From Sisyra terminalis (taxonomy: Eukaryota > Arthropoda > Insecta > Neuroptera > Sisyridae): DNA of 64,000 bases. The position numbers and the translations under genes are program-made. Under the pieces are notes generated by a model, which was not told the DNA's origin, searched no databases, and saw only the letters and a program-made list of their open reading frames with translations. Position 1 is the first letter of the stretch; each line of letters begins with the position of its first letter. Location of the stretch: assembly GCA_958496175.1 (NCBI GenBank), contig OY292275.1, positions 23,785,001-23,849,000 of the forward strand, read 5' to 3'. Below are positions 37,386 to 48,805 of the stretch, piece after piece.

Positions 37386-40300
37386 ATTCTAATTATATTT
37401 GGTATATTATTATGTGTTTACAATACTTGTGAAATAATAACTACCAGAAATTTGTCCCACAAAAAATAAGTATGGTTTGGACGTTTTGAATTATCAAACT
37501 GAACTAATCTATTTAGATGAAATTTTTTATATTATGGAACTATAGTGACATCCCTAAAAACAATTTTGATAAATTTTTTAAAAAAAAAACATGATACTCA
37601 AAATCAGTTTAAAGTAACAAAATTAAGTTATCTTTAAGAAATCATGTTTTTTCGTGAATGATTATACTTTTTTTTTGAGACAAGAAAAGGTTGAAAAATA
37701 ATAGTTTACAACTTTTATAATTGCATTCTATAAAACATAAAAGATAAAAATAATAAAAGTTAAGAATTTCCTTCAGGTCAGAATTTTCCCATCTACTATT
37801 GATTGAGACATTTGTCTTTTAAATAAAATTTTATCTGCAGGATTGAGAAAACATGTGTATTTTCAACTAAGATTAATGATATGGGTAAGATTTATCTAAC
37901 ATATAAACTTTTATATACTGAATAGCTAAGGATACCTAAGGACCTTAAGAATATCCTAATACCTTAACCATATGGTCTATCTTTTCATAAATTCAAATAT
38001 CGGCCTCTAATTAAATAAATTATAAAATAGAGTAGGTGCCCAATTTCTTTCTAAATCGTCATTTCTTTAAGTCCATAGAAATAAAAAGTTACCGAAATTA
38101 AATTATAACACATTCTGAAATAACCAAGGTTTTCAAATTCACTGAAAGAAAATATTACACTCGTAAAATAAAGTCAATGGAAAAAAGCTTTTTGCTTTAC
38201 CCGTTTTTAAAAGCCTAACAACAATAAAAGCATAATCAATAATAAAACTGGAGACTATAAAACGTCAGTTTTATGTATAATATTACAAAAAAATTATAGT
38301 TTTCCGATTTAAAAAATACAAATAGTAATCCAAATAAAGCAAACGAATTTGGGTTAATGCAACAATTGTGCGACAGCAATTCAAGCTTTCTATTCATACA
38401 AATCGTTGCAGTTGCGAGTGAATTCATCAAAAGCTCCGTCATCAATAGGAAAACATTTATCATTGCAGAAAAAACATAGCATTGACAAAAGGAAAAACTT
38501 GTTTGCTTTAAACGACGCTATTTGTCAACTAACTGGAAAAAAAAAACGTTTTTTTTTTAATTTTTACACATAGAAAATCTTTTCAATTTCAAAAAATAAT
38601 GACCGAAAACATAAATTTCAAGAAAAACTATGAAAAATAGAACAATGCGAATTTTTTTCTCGAAATTATTTGTTTGCGTTCCATTTAACATAGGAAATAT
38701 TTCGGCTTTGTCTTTTTTTTACATTTGAAGAGGAATAATGTTACAGTAAAATAAAAATGTTGTCAATTAAATGCATCATTATTTTTATACAAAATGACCT
38801 TTTTTTTCCTTCCGTGCAGTACTATATGTATTTTGAAATATCTTTTGAAAATATTCCGTACATATTTAGAAATTATTTTTTTTCAAGGATTTGTAAATGC
38901 TTGGTTTTGTTTTGAGAATAATAATTTACATTGTTTTCTATTATATACGTAATTAAGTCAATCACCAATCACTTCCCGTATGGCTTATTTTTACTTGCAA
39001 CCTAAGTCGACTTTCTTTCAATAAGCGAAGGTGATGAAATCGAAACGTTAAATGGCAATGAAATACTATTACTTATCAACAACAATATCAAATGTGATCT
39101 AAATTATTATTTTTCCAGATATTTCAATCAATTAATTTTCAAAGACGACTTCATAATAATTAATGTTTTCCAATTAACGTGGAGCATAACAAAACTTGAA
39201 ATAAATTCAAAGGTTAATGGTTATACCATTGATGGAAACCAGGAAATTTGACTCAAGAAATTAACTATCGTGAGAATTTAGTTTGATTTTTTGCACTTCA
39301 TAGTATGATCATCTCTGTACCAAGAAGACATTGATATTTAATATATCTTATATGCGTACATAATGGAAATTAAAAATTGAACTTTGTAATTAAATCCTAG
39401 ACAAACAATGACAAATACATACACGACTTAACATATTTCCTAAGTAACAACATAGTACACAAAAAGTCGGTCGCATACAAAGCCAAAGACAAATTTAAAT
39501 ATTTATTTAAAGTCTGAATGTTTCCGAACATTGAGACATAGTTTACTGAAAGAAGGCAATAATATTTACACATTGTTTTCTCGTAATGAAATATTAGATC
39601 AATCAGCAATAACATAAAACAAAAAAAAAGTTATCAGAGTAATAGTTAGTAAAATACGTCATACTTTCGCTCATTTTTGTTCTGTACAATTTAGTTGGTC
39701 ACATTTTGATGTCTGTTAGTTTGAATTTACCACATCCGGAACGATAAGTGTTGCGCTATTGAACCAAAATTTCTTGTCACTAATATTATGTTCGTTTTTA
39801 TTTCAATTAATTAAGGACTTTTACCTAAAACTATTCTTATTTCGTTGAAATTTATGTGACTTAATACAAAATTTATGATATTTGTAGACATTATCAGTAC
39901 CTGAATATAAAAAAAAAACGATTTTACTTGTGAAAATTAGCTTAACTTTGACTTTTATTATCCTTTTTTTTATTCAATTGGATTCACCAGAGTAAGGTTG
40001 GATGTCCCTCAATGTTGCAACCTTTGGGCTTTCAAGTTTTATTTATGATGACATTGAAGAAAAATATCACCAACATTGAAATTTTCATTTGGTTTACATC
40101 GAAAAAAAAATTCTTATTGTATTATTACTTTTTATTGCGGTGAAAATATTCGCTAGCTTACAACAATGACAGTTGGAAACCCTTTGGAAAAAATCTCTTA
40201 AGTATGGATTTCTAAAAAAAATTACTTTTTGATATTTGTAATTAATTTGGAATAGAGGAGAATACGTTTTTGCTATGTAACTTTTAAAAACATGGCCACG

Positions 40301-41361
40301 AAAGAATTAGCACACGATAGTTCAAAAGGTAAGAAAATATTTTGAATAACAAAATATGCCCAAAAAAAGTACAGAAATTACGGATAAATGGGTGTGGTAA
40401 ATATGCGATTGTGCATTTTTCACACGTGATATAGAAATCATCTATTTGATTGAACCGCAACGATTTTTGAAAATTTGCTATTACAATAAAAGCCTCAATC
40501 ATTACAAGTATAACATAATAATACTAGTAGCTACCCGTGACATTATCATAACACTGACACAATATAAAAATGATAAAAGCTGTCAATTGAATGAAATCAA
40601 AATGACAATTTACACAAATAACTATAATCAGTTGGTTTCAATTTCAAATATTGGTTATTATATTTGGTTTTCCTCTACACGTAAGTGTTTAAATACATTA
40701 CTTTTCAGTCTGCCGACAAAATACTACATAAAAATATATACTTTTGCCTACTATTATATTGATAAGGGGTCAATACTTTCGTGGTATTTTTGATCCTGAA
40801 ATGATAAAGTATTCATAATAAGATTTCGTACGATAGTATCCGCGAATAAAATATCCCTCGACAAATTATTTTCATACAGAAGATCTGTCTTATTTCTCTA
40901 TTTACTTATGATTCACAACATTTTCGTTAGGAAGTAAAAACATTTTGAATTATTGAATGTATTTTCCTAACATAAGTACCTCTCTCTTGTATTATTTTAA
41001 TTCACTGGGGTTGAAAATATTTTATATAATTTTTTTTATATAAAATATAAAAACCCAGTTTTTTCCAATACACAAACATTTTATTTTCAAACAATTTATT
41101 ATTATCTATGTTAGTTCCTGTTGTTTTATCAATGAATTAGCAGTACTCATATTAAACAGAAAAATAACGTCAATGTTTAGCATGTGCTGCGTCAATATAA
41201 ATACTATTGACATAATCAGTAAACATCATTTGGGTTCATCAATGAGAAAAATTTGGGACAAATTAGGATTTCAACTGTTATATACTTAGATATAATTGAA
41301 TAGAAACATTTGAAGTAAGAACTATAAAATTGACACGGTATAAGTAAATTTGTTAAAAATT

Positions 41362-41429
41362 AGGTTTGGTGAGCGAAATGAGCAGCGGTATGAGGCTTAG
41401 TGAGCAAAGTGAGCGGCAGAAGCCCTTAG
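41362..41429. repeat. Two-copy tandem repeat, GC-richer than surroundings
   Basis: Two roughly 33-base units: GGTTTGGTGAGCGAAATGAG then GGCTTAGTGAGCAAAGTGAG, each followed by C/AGCGG-type sequence. It may be the remnant of a satellite-like GAGCGAA repeat. Confidence 0.5.
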
Positions 41430-43180
41430 TGACAAAAAACGTTATTTTTATATTTTGTAAAATAAATCAAATTATTTTGCTATTTTGATACTATGATGAA
41501 GATAAAATTGTTTAAAAATATTGACTTTATAATAAAATACAAAATATTCTAGATTCCTGAATTTAACAGTTTTTATATATTTGATTTAGTTTTAAAAATG
41601 CTAATGCCTCATTTTCCTTTTCTTTAGTAAAAATGTTTAATATTTCAAGAAAAGGTTGCCATAATACCTTGTTACAATCGAGGATCTTCGAAATAATATA
41701 GAAAGTATTTAAAAAGCAGAAATTTTTCAGAAAGTATTTAAAGAAAAATAATCGTTACTATACCGGAGATATTTATACCGTATTTGGTATAAATTAAAAA
41801 TAATTTAATACTCAACTACTTCATAACATTGTTTTTTTTTTTAATTGAATAAGCTATTCGGAATAAAACCGAAATTATCGTGAGGCAGAAGCATCAAATG
41901 TTAATATTTCATTGAAATCATTGTTGTTATATTTTTCGTGTGAAGCTCAAATTCAAAATTTTTTTTTCATATTCCATAAAAGTGATTACAAATATTTCAT
42001 TTCCCAAAATCAGAAACGGTAAAAAAAATATGCTCATAATAAATAACTGTATGTTACCTACAACATATTTCATAGAAACATATTTGCATTAAAATCTTTA
42101 ATGTTGCAAATGATGTACTTCGGCATTTATTTATGGATTTATCAAAATTGATGCTTTTAAACTTTAATCTAGTAATGCGATAAGTTTTACTACTTTACAG
42201 ACAATTTTTACTCAGTAAATTTCAAAAGGATATATTTCTCAAATTTTTACAAAAAATTAGATATTTTTTTCGGTATTTTATTAAAACCAAATTTTTATTT
42301 CTAAATCATAAAAAATATTAATCGTATTCATAATTTGTATTTAAATTCAATGGGAGTTTTTTTTTTACTCAAAAGAATCTTCTAAAGCAAACACTTGAGT
42401 GCAAATGAAGCGAAAGGTAAACATTATTGATTTTTTCAAACACTACAGTTTAAATAAACGGCAAATAAAATGAAAAAGATAAATACTTTAACAAAAAGAA
42501 AATGGATTACTTAATAAGTGGTAATAAATGAAATAATTTTGAACGAGGAATCCAAATATTTGAACAATGTTTCCCCTTATAATTTCATTCGCCATAAAAA
42601 TTATCAAATATTTATGCAACTAGTAAAATATTGGCATTAATATATTGGGTACGGAGACTTATTAACAATTAAGGCAAATAATTGTAAAAGTATTTTAAAA
42701 TATTTCAGTTTCAAAAAATAATTCTTTCAGATGTTGTAGAAAGTTATTGCTAAAGTTTAAATTACAAAGATAAAATAAATTTTCATTTAACCTTTTCCAT
42801 ACAATTATACGAAGTACAAACGAAGTAGATTATTAACCACTGTCCTTGTCGTATTAATAACAAAAAGTATCAAAAATTAAATAAAATATAGTATTAAATT
42901 CGGTCTTTTTATGTTCTATACCAACAATATGTGTAAGCAAAATTGACATTAGTAGACCTATAAATGTGTCCTCTATTTTCGACAAGGGTTTATGCTTCCC
43001 ATATGAACTATAAAATAAACTCAACCCTAATTTCAAGGGTCCTCTTAAGTGTGACTATTTCAAGAGTAGGTATTAACTATTAAAAAATTCGGTTCAAATA
43101 AACTAATATGTTAAAAATCTTATTTTGTTTTAGCACATAGAATTATACAACACAATTTTCTTCTTAGTTCTTTTATTTTT

Positions 43181-43264
43181 TGGCAAAAAGTAACTAGTAT
43201 TTCACAAACTTATAAAAAGAAAACTGCTTCTTGTAACTTAAAAAAGTATCTTAGATATTTGTCG
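43181..43264 (+). repeat. Dispersed AT-rich repeat, copy 2
   Basis: Matches the reverse complement of 975-1077 (GGCAAAAAGTAACTAGTAT and, further on, CTTGTAACTTAAAAAA). The following 43290-43380 also resembles 3415-3505 around TTAAAAATAAAGTA and GATTAC. Confidence 0.5.
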
Positions 43265-43394
43265 GTCTCTTGATGCTATTTTACAAAAAAATATTAAAAA
43301 TAAAGTACGTAATAAATAATAAAGTTAGATATTTGATTACCTGGTTGTATAAAATAATGCTTATTTTATGTTTTTTTTGTCTAGGCAAATTTTA

Positions 43395-43540
43395 ATTGAC
43401 CGCTCCAAAATTGGTAAATGTTAGATTCGATCCTCGTATCGGACAAATTTCGATATTTCTCGATTACGGATTTTTATTAACCCTAGAATCGCTAAAAACC
43501 TTAGTATTTATAAAGCGACGGTAAATAAAAATTAAAGAAA
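43395..43540 (+). mobile_element. tRNA-derived SINE, head truncated
   Basis: Begins inside the tRNA-like region (GACCGCTCCAAAATTGGTAA), retains a B-box-like GATTCGATCCTCG, then the conserved body (TTACGGATTTTTATTAACCC, AAAGCGACGG) and an A-rich end. Box A is missing, so it is not transcription-competent by itself. Confidence 0.8.
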
Positions 43541-44575
43541 AAAATTTGTTTTTATACTTATTTTTAATTCATCTTACTTGTATGTATATTTTGATGTTTA
43601 TGGTATATATATTTTTCTATTTCATTTAGAGTTTTATTTTGTTTAATTCTATAAAATTCAACATATACCTCTTATATTAATCTTCTATCATTTTTAAAGT
43701 ATGTTGTGGTTACAGGGAAATAGACATCCATACTTTCCCCTAAATTAATAAAGGTAAGAAATACATTATCTGATTATCTAACAACTTTACCTAATACGTT
43801 ACGAAACTAAGAACATACAAAGTAACTTAAGATAAGTAATTATGTTCCTCTTTTGAAGAGTAACTAGATATTCAAAGTAATTTCGGATTTTTTTTAGAAA
43901 GTAACTCATCTAGTATCTAAATATCTTTGACAGCTCTGCTGTATACCATAGTAATTTTAGCAAAAATAATTAATTAATTATGTGTACGACATTGTCGATT
44001 TGTCCTTAAAACATATATTTTTATCCACTAATGGTCATTACTCATCTTTTTGTTATCCTTCATTTTTTTTCATAAGGAACGAAAGCAGCTATTAAATTTC
44101 TATCATAATAATTCTGCACTCACAAAAACAAAAATTTTAAAAACCCCGCAATGTGAAGTTTCAATAGTGCAGAGCGAAAATTGGTATTAAAAGCTCAACT
44201 CGCGCAGTGGAAAACTGCGCAATCAAAATATGCGCAGTCGCAGAAATAATCGTATTAATAATAAGAAAAACTTATTAAGTTATGGAAAACAAACATTCGT
44301 AATATCGAAGTTGAATTCATAATTTCATTTTAATCTTGCAATATTATTGCTCAAGCTTAATTTTACTGACAAATTTGGACTTAATTAAAAAATAGAACTT
44401 TTAGCCTCGCTTTCCTCTACTTGTGAATTCAAAAAGTAATTTTTTGGTAAGAAAACCTAGTAAATCCTTGACTGCGAAGAACTTGGGTTATTAAAAAAAA
44501 TCTGAATATTAAGTGATTACCCTACTTAATGAGATCATACCGATTGCATTGTTCTTTGTTCTTAATTGTCTAAAC

Positions 44576-44660
44576 CAGTGGTTCTCAACTTCATACCTGC
44601 GGTTTATTTAACATGTGCGTACCACCAGGTCACTAAAATTTACTTTTTTTTTAACTTCTT
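44576..44660. mobile_element. hAT-like terminus
   Basis: CAGTGGTTCTCAACTTCATA is a typical hAT terminal repeat, followed by GTGCGTACCACCAGG. The other end was not located. Confidence 0.4.
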
Positions 44661-44827
44661 ATAAGTATTATCAACAATTAATTTATTTTAGACCATGAAT
44701 AAAAGTCGTTGCTCGATTGACATCCTGCTCTTATATTCAAAAAGTTTAGCCATTAGAGATCTCTGTTCTAAACTCTAGATAAATCTATGTAGGTGTGTTC
44801 ATTAAACGAAATAGAATAGTATCATAC

Positions 44828-45085
44828 ATGGGACCAGCCAATTTAAATGCGAAAATTTTTTCACGTTTCCAAGACCTTGTTGAAGACTTTAATGAATAAT
44901 TAACGCCACATTTGGATCATCAAGGCGGCAATCTTGCAACTCCTTCTCCGATTGCTAGTACAAAACAACCAGCAAACAATCCAACACGTACTCGAAAAAA
45001 TTTATTTCAATTTGTCTAACTGCCTATAATTGTCCAACTATATGATTCAGAAGAAAATGACGATAAAAAGGGTGATTGCACTTAA
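44828..45085 (+). pseudogene. Broken short coding remnant, unrecognised
   Basis: One frame stays coding-like for 85 codons but is interrupted by TAA at 44897 and 45017, ending with TAA at 45083. Segments read GPANLNAKIFSRFQDLVED, then GGNLATPSPIASTKQPANNP and TRTRKNLFQFV, then LPIIVQLYDSEENDDKKGDC. The composition (Pro/Thr/Asn-rich linker, acidic tail) and codon use differ from nearby AT-driven frames. An AATAAATAAATAAG tract follows, which could be a decayed poly(A) of a retrocopy. I do not recognise the family. Confidence 0.45.
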
Positions 45086-45252
45086 TAAATAAATAAGTAA
45101 AAAAAAGTACCCAATTTTTCAAATACGAGTCATACATTTACATTTACAATTGCAATTACTTAAGGTTTTTTAAAGCAAAAGAAAAATGTTTAATTTGACC
45201 AATTCAGTTCAATAACACAAAATGCATCGTCTATTTTTAACGAAACGACGTC

Positions 45253-45290
45253 GCTACTATTATTATTATTATTAAATAAATAAAATGATA
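45253..45290. repeat. ATT microsatellite
   Basis: Several consecutive TAT/ATT trinucleotide units followed by AAATAAATAAA. Confidence 0.7.
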
Positions 45291-46048
45291 ATGCACTTAT
45301 GCATCCGTCCATCTGTCCTTCAATGTCTATCCATTCAATACCATACACATCTGCTTTCCTTATTTATTTCGCACTCGATTCTCTCACGAATTTATTTTAA
45401 ATTGAACATAATGCTTAATAAAAACGGCCATTTAAAGCAATAAACTTGCAACGATATCCTTAATTTTTTAATCGTATCAAAAGAAATCATTTTTTTTTGT
45501 TCGTTATTCGTTACGTATTTTATTTAATTTACGGAACAAAAAATATGTTTCAGAATTAATTAAAAATGTAAGTAATTATTTTTAATAAGTACTTCCAAGA
45601 CGAAATGTTTAAATCGCGTGATCTATTTTTTAACGTTTAAGAAATTGTCGTTTTTATACAATTTTTTTCATTCATTGGACATCTTATCTTTTTTCCATTT
45701 TAAAATCAATTTCTTAGAAGGCGATTCAATTATTTTTGCCTTAATTAAAATAGATAAGAAAATAAAAGCTTTTAAGTTGTTCATATCGATCAAAATATGA
45801 AGTAATTAAAGTCATTAATATAACAACATTAAGCATTGGTGCGTGTTAGGGTATAGTATAACGAGCGTGGCTGTTATTAATATTAGAATGCATTGAAACA
45901 ATATTTTCCCTTGTAAAAATCATGTAAGGGCTGGTGGTAAAATAAAGGTGTGGTATTAATTTCCTTATAATAATCAAAAAGAATTGGGAGAGACAAAGAT
46001 GCAGAAAGGAAGCGTTCACGGGGAAGATATGTGTTTATATTGCGTTTG

Positions 46049-46420
46049 TTAGGTTAATGTCGACGGGTGGACGATGACGTGGTAGGTAGTATGTCGTTGG
46101 TTATCAGGGTTGGTTGCACCCTGGATCTGGCGTCGGGATAGCGAGGCATTGCGACGCGAAGCGTCGTTACTTCTACTGCCGACAATCGGCTCTGGGTTCA
46201 ATGATCCACGGTGGCACGCGCGTTGTCCTGGACACCTGCTTTCACTGTTATTCGCGCGTATGACATTAACAAGTTGTTGCAGCCGCAACGAAAGCAAGAG
46301 TCGGGAACGCATAGGGGGTGCACGAAAAGCAGCTATATCCGTATTTGTAGCAAACAAGAAATTGGCACATGTATTGCATTTATAATCAAATCTCGTTTTC
46401 TTACGACAACTGCCTGACAA
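46049..46420 (-). other. GC-richer island with a 123-codon open frame
   Basis: A roughly 370-base patch markedly richer in C, G and CpG than the surrounding tens of kilobases. Open frames exist on both strands: minus 46420-46049 starting MSGSCRKKTRFDYKCNTCAN, and plus 46110-46385. CRKKTRFDYKCNTC hints at a cysteine-rich patch, but no second metal-binding pair follows. It could be an isolated exon, a noncoding RNA exon, a regulatory island or a transposon piece. No function is assigned. Confidence 0.3.
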
Positions 46421-47177
46421 TTTCCAATTCTTTAACCGTAAAAAAACATCAATAGAACCAAATTACATTTGCATTTTCCTTTGAACTATCGAATCAATAT
46501 ATCAGAGGTGGAAAACCGTTTTTTTTTCATTTAAATTAGGCAGCAGCAATAAATGATTACAGACTCTTTATACGATAGGTATACTTCCCCGTTTATATTT
46601 TCATTAATTTAAAAATAAAATATACAGAGTTTAAGGTTTGCAGCATAACGTTTGAAAGTTTACTAAATATTCAGTTACCACATTAATCAATGTATACCAA
46701 GGGACAAATATTGGGTTTTAAGAATGGAGCATATTTGCTACCTCTGGTATAGGGTCACCAAAGAATAGTGGCGATAATGTCATTGGTCATCATTGGATAA
46801 GAATTCAAGTTAAATAACTATTTCGTTCTCTTTTGGAGAGCATTCAGAATACAAGTAGTATGAAAGTGGGGTACAAAAATAAGACGTTTTTTTTCTTTTG
46901 ACAAGTAAACTGGTGAAATGTTTTAAAGTATTTGAACTAGGAATATGTTACGGAGACGGGTTATAGGAACTAAAGTTGGAACCGGAGTTTTTAAATTGAA
47001 TTTTTCAGAGCTGAAGTTCTGGAGCATCCCCAGTTTTAATCTAAAAATACTTCACCTTTATTGAATAGTTTTTCATTAGTTTATCGCACTTTTTTGAAAT
47101 TATACTTCTTTAGGCATTCCATGAGAGAGAAAAAATTATTGGTATTATGGAAGTTGGTTTTGGCTATTCCTTTAGTT

Positions 47178-47364
47178 CATGGGTCAGCAATCTTTTGTTG
47201 TAAAAGGGCCAAATATTTTTCATGAGGATCAGTGCGTGCCGCACTTGCAGTAGGTATACCTACAATATTTATGTACAAATATTTTAGTTTTAAAAATAAA
47301 ACGATATGTGTCCGTCATGTGCGTTGCGGCGAGAATTTTGCGGGCCGCAGGTTGCCGACCCATG
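47178..47364. mobile_element. hAT-type MITE with perfect 8-base target duplication
   Basis: Starts CATGGGTCAGCAATCTTTTG and ends GGCCGCAGGTTGCCGACCCATG-like, matching the common hAT pattern CAGGGGTCGGCAACC...GGTTGCCGACCCCTG. CTTTAGTT flanks both sides (47170-47177 and 47365-47372). An internal GTAGGTATACCTAC is palindromic. Confidence 0.88.
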
Positions 47365-48045
47365 CTTTAGTTGAACAGTATAAAAATCTGGATTCAACTA
47401 AACAAAATGCAACTACGTATATGCCGATTCGTGTAACTTCTGTTACAAATGTAACAAAATAAACCAAGTTAACTACGCGAAATAATATAATGTGTTTTTT
47501 AAAGTATTCGTTTAAATTTAAACCAATTTTCTTGAATTTATAACTGAGTTATGATAGTAATAAAATATTATAAATTAATATAATAATTGGTGATTGTTAG
47601 TATATATGGCGGCAAAGACAGAGAATAAAAAATGTTAACGCATATGTGTGAGTGAAATCCAAATATAATTATCTCACATCTGAACTGATTGTTATAATTT
47701 GTTTCAACTATTATTTCAATTTCATTCAATTACCAATTTTTGTCAGTGTTGACTGGGAATATTTCACGGGTAGCAATTAGTATTTCATTATTATAATGAT
47801 GCAAATTCTGTTCAAATTCAAGTTATTAAACAAGAACGGTTGAAACTTATTTCCAGAAAAAAAATAATAGATTTTTACAAAGAAGTATAAGTAACTTCTT
47901 ACGTGCCTCCCTAAAACACACATTTTTTTTATAATTTCTGTATTATGGGGGTTCGGTTTTTCAGCATTGCCTATCGGCGACAAGGGGAATAATTTCAGGT
48001 CCGCACTTTTATATTATGTTTAACAAAATAGTAAAAAGCATCATA

Positions 48046-48212
48046 GACTACTGGTGACCGAGTGGTCAAGATAGCCGCTCTAAAACTGGTAGGTATTGGG
48101 TTCAAATCTCGTAACGGGCAAATTCAGTATTTCTTAGTTTACGGATTTTTATAAGCCCTAGAGTCGCTAAAAACCTAAGTTGATAAAAAGCAACAGTAAA
48201 TAACTAATAAAA
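48046..48212 (+). mobile_element. tRNA-derived SINE
   Basis: Head GGTGACCGAGTGGTCAAGAT (box A), then GGGTTCAAATCTCG (box B), then the family body TTACGGATTTTTATAAGCCC and CTAGAGTCGCTAAAAACC. It ends in an A-rich tail. Confidence 0.85.
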
Positions 48213-48635
48213 AAAATAAGAAACATCAATTTAATTATCATTTTTTAACAAAATTTTACGTCCTAGTTTATTTAATGTTGTGAAATTTAATACAATGAAA
48301 TGATGATTAAAATTTGACTACATTGTGTTTTAGTTTCCTGTGCTAGTCCATATGAACAGTTTACGCTTGAGCCATTTTAATTTTTTTTTTCTTTTTATTC
48401 GTTATGTTCTACCGAAAAGCAACATCGACAAGTTTTGATATATAAGCTTACTTATATGAGTAAAACGAGTTAGTGATACTTATGCCATAAAATCTAGTAG
48501 AAAAAAAAACAAGTATTTGTGTTGAATGGTTCTTAAACGATTTTGTTTCATTCGAATTTATCGAATAATATTGTCAACCTATTCACATAACAGACGGGCT
48601 TATATGTGTAAAAATTAAGTTGCACAAAAAATTTT

Positions 48636-48805
48636 GAGCTTATTGGTGGCCGAGTGGTCAAGGTGACCTCTTTAAAACTGGTAGGTGCTGGATTCGATCG
48701 GAGGAGTAAATTTTCGATATTTCTTGATTACGGATTTTTATAAGCCCTAGAGTCGTTAAGGATCTTAGTAATTATAAAGCGACCATATGAAACAATTGAA
48801 ATAAG
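48636..48805 (+). mobile_element. tRNA-derived SINE, best-preserved head
   Basis: GAGCTTATTGGTGGCCGAGT continues GGTCAAGGTGACC, an intact box A. Box B is degenerate (GGATTCGATCGG). The body and A-rich end match the other copies. It lies about 420 bases downstream of another copy in the same orientation. Confidence 0.85.

Larger units (their letters stand above)
32231..43180. other. Long gene-poor interval
   Basis: No intact gene is recognised. Contents include the upstream flank of the 182-codon exon, an inverted dispersed repeat (33611-33840), a disrupted MITE B (34090-34431), a paired inverted repeat (36725-37385), a related repeat at 40470-40680, and a short GC-richer tandem repeat at 41362-41429. 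Open frames here are short, AT-driven and unsupported. Confidence 0.5.

Noticed and set aside
40446..40793. 115-codon frame, the longest in its area
   Set aside because: Overlaps the dispersed repeat family seen at 37.3 and 47.7 kb; Tyr/Ile/Asn-rich and without domain features.
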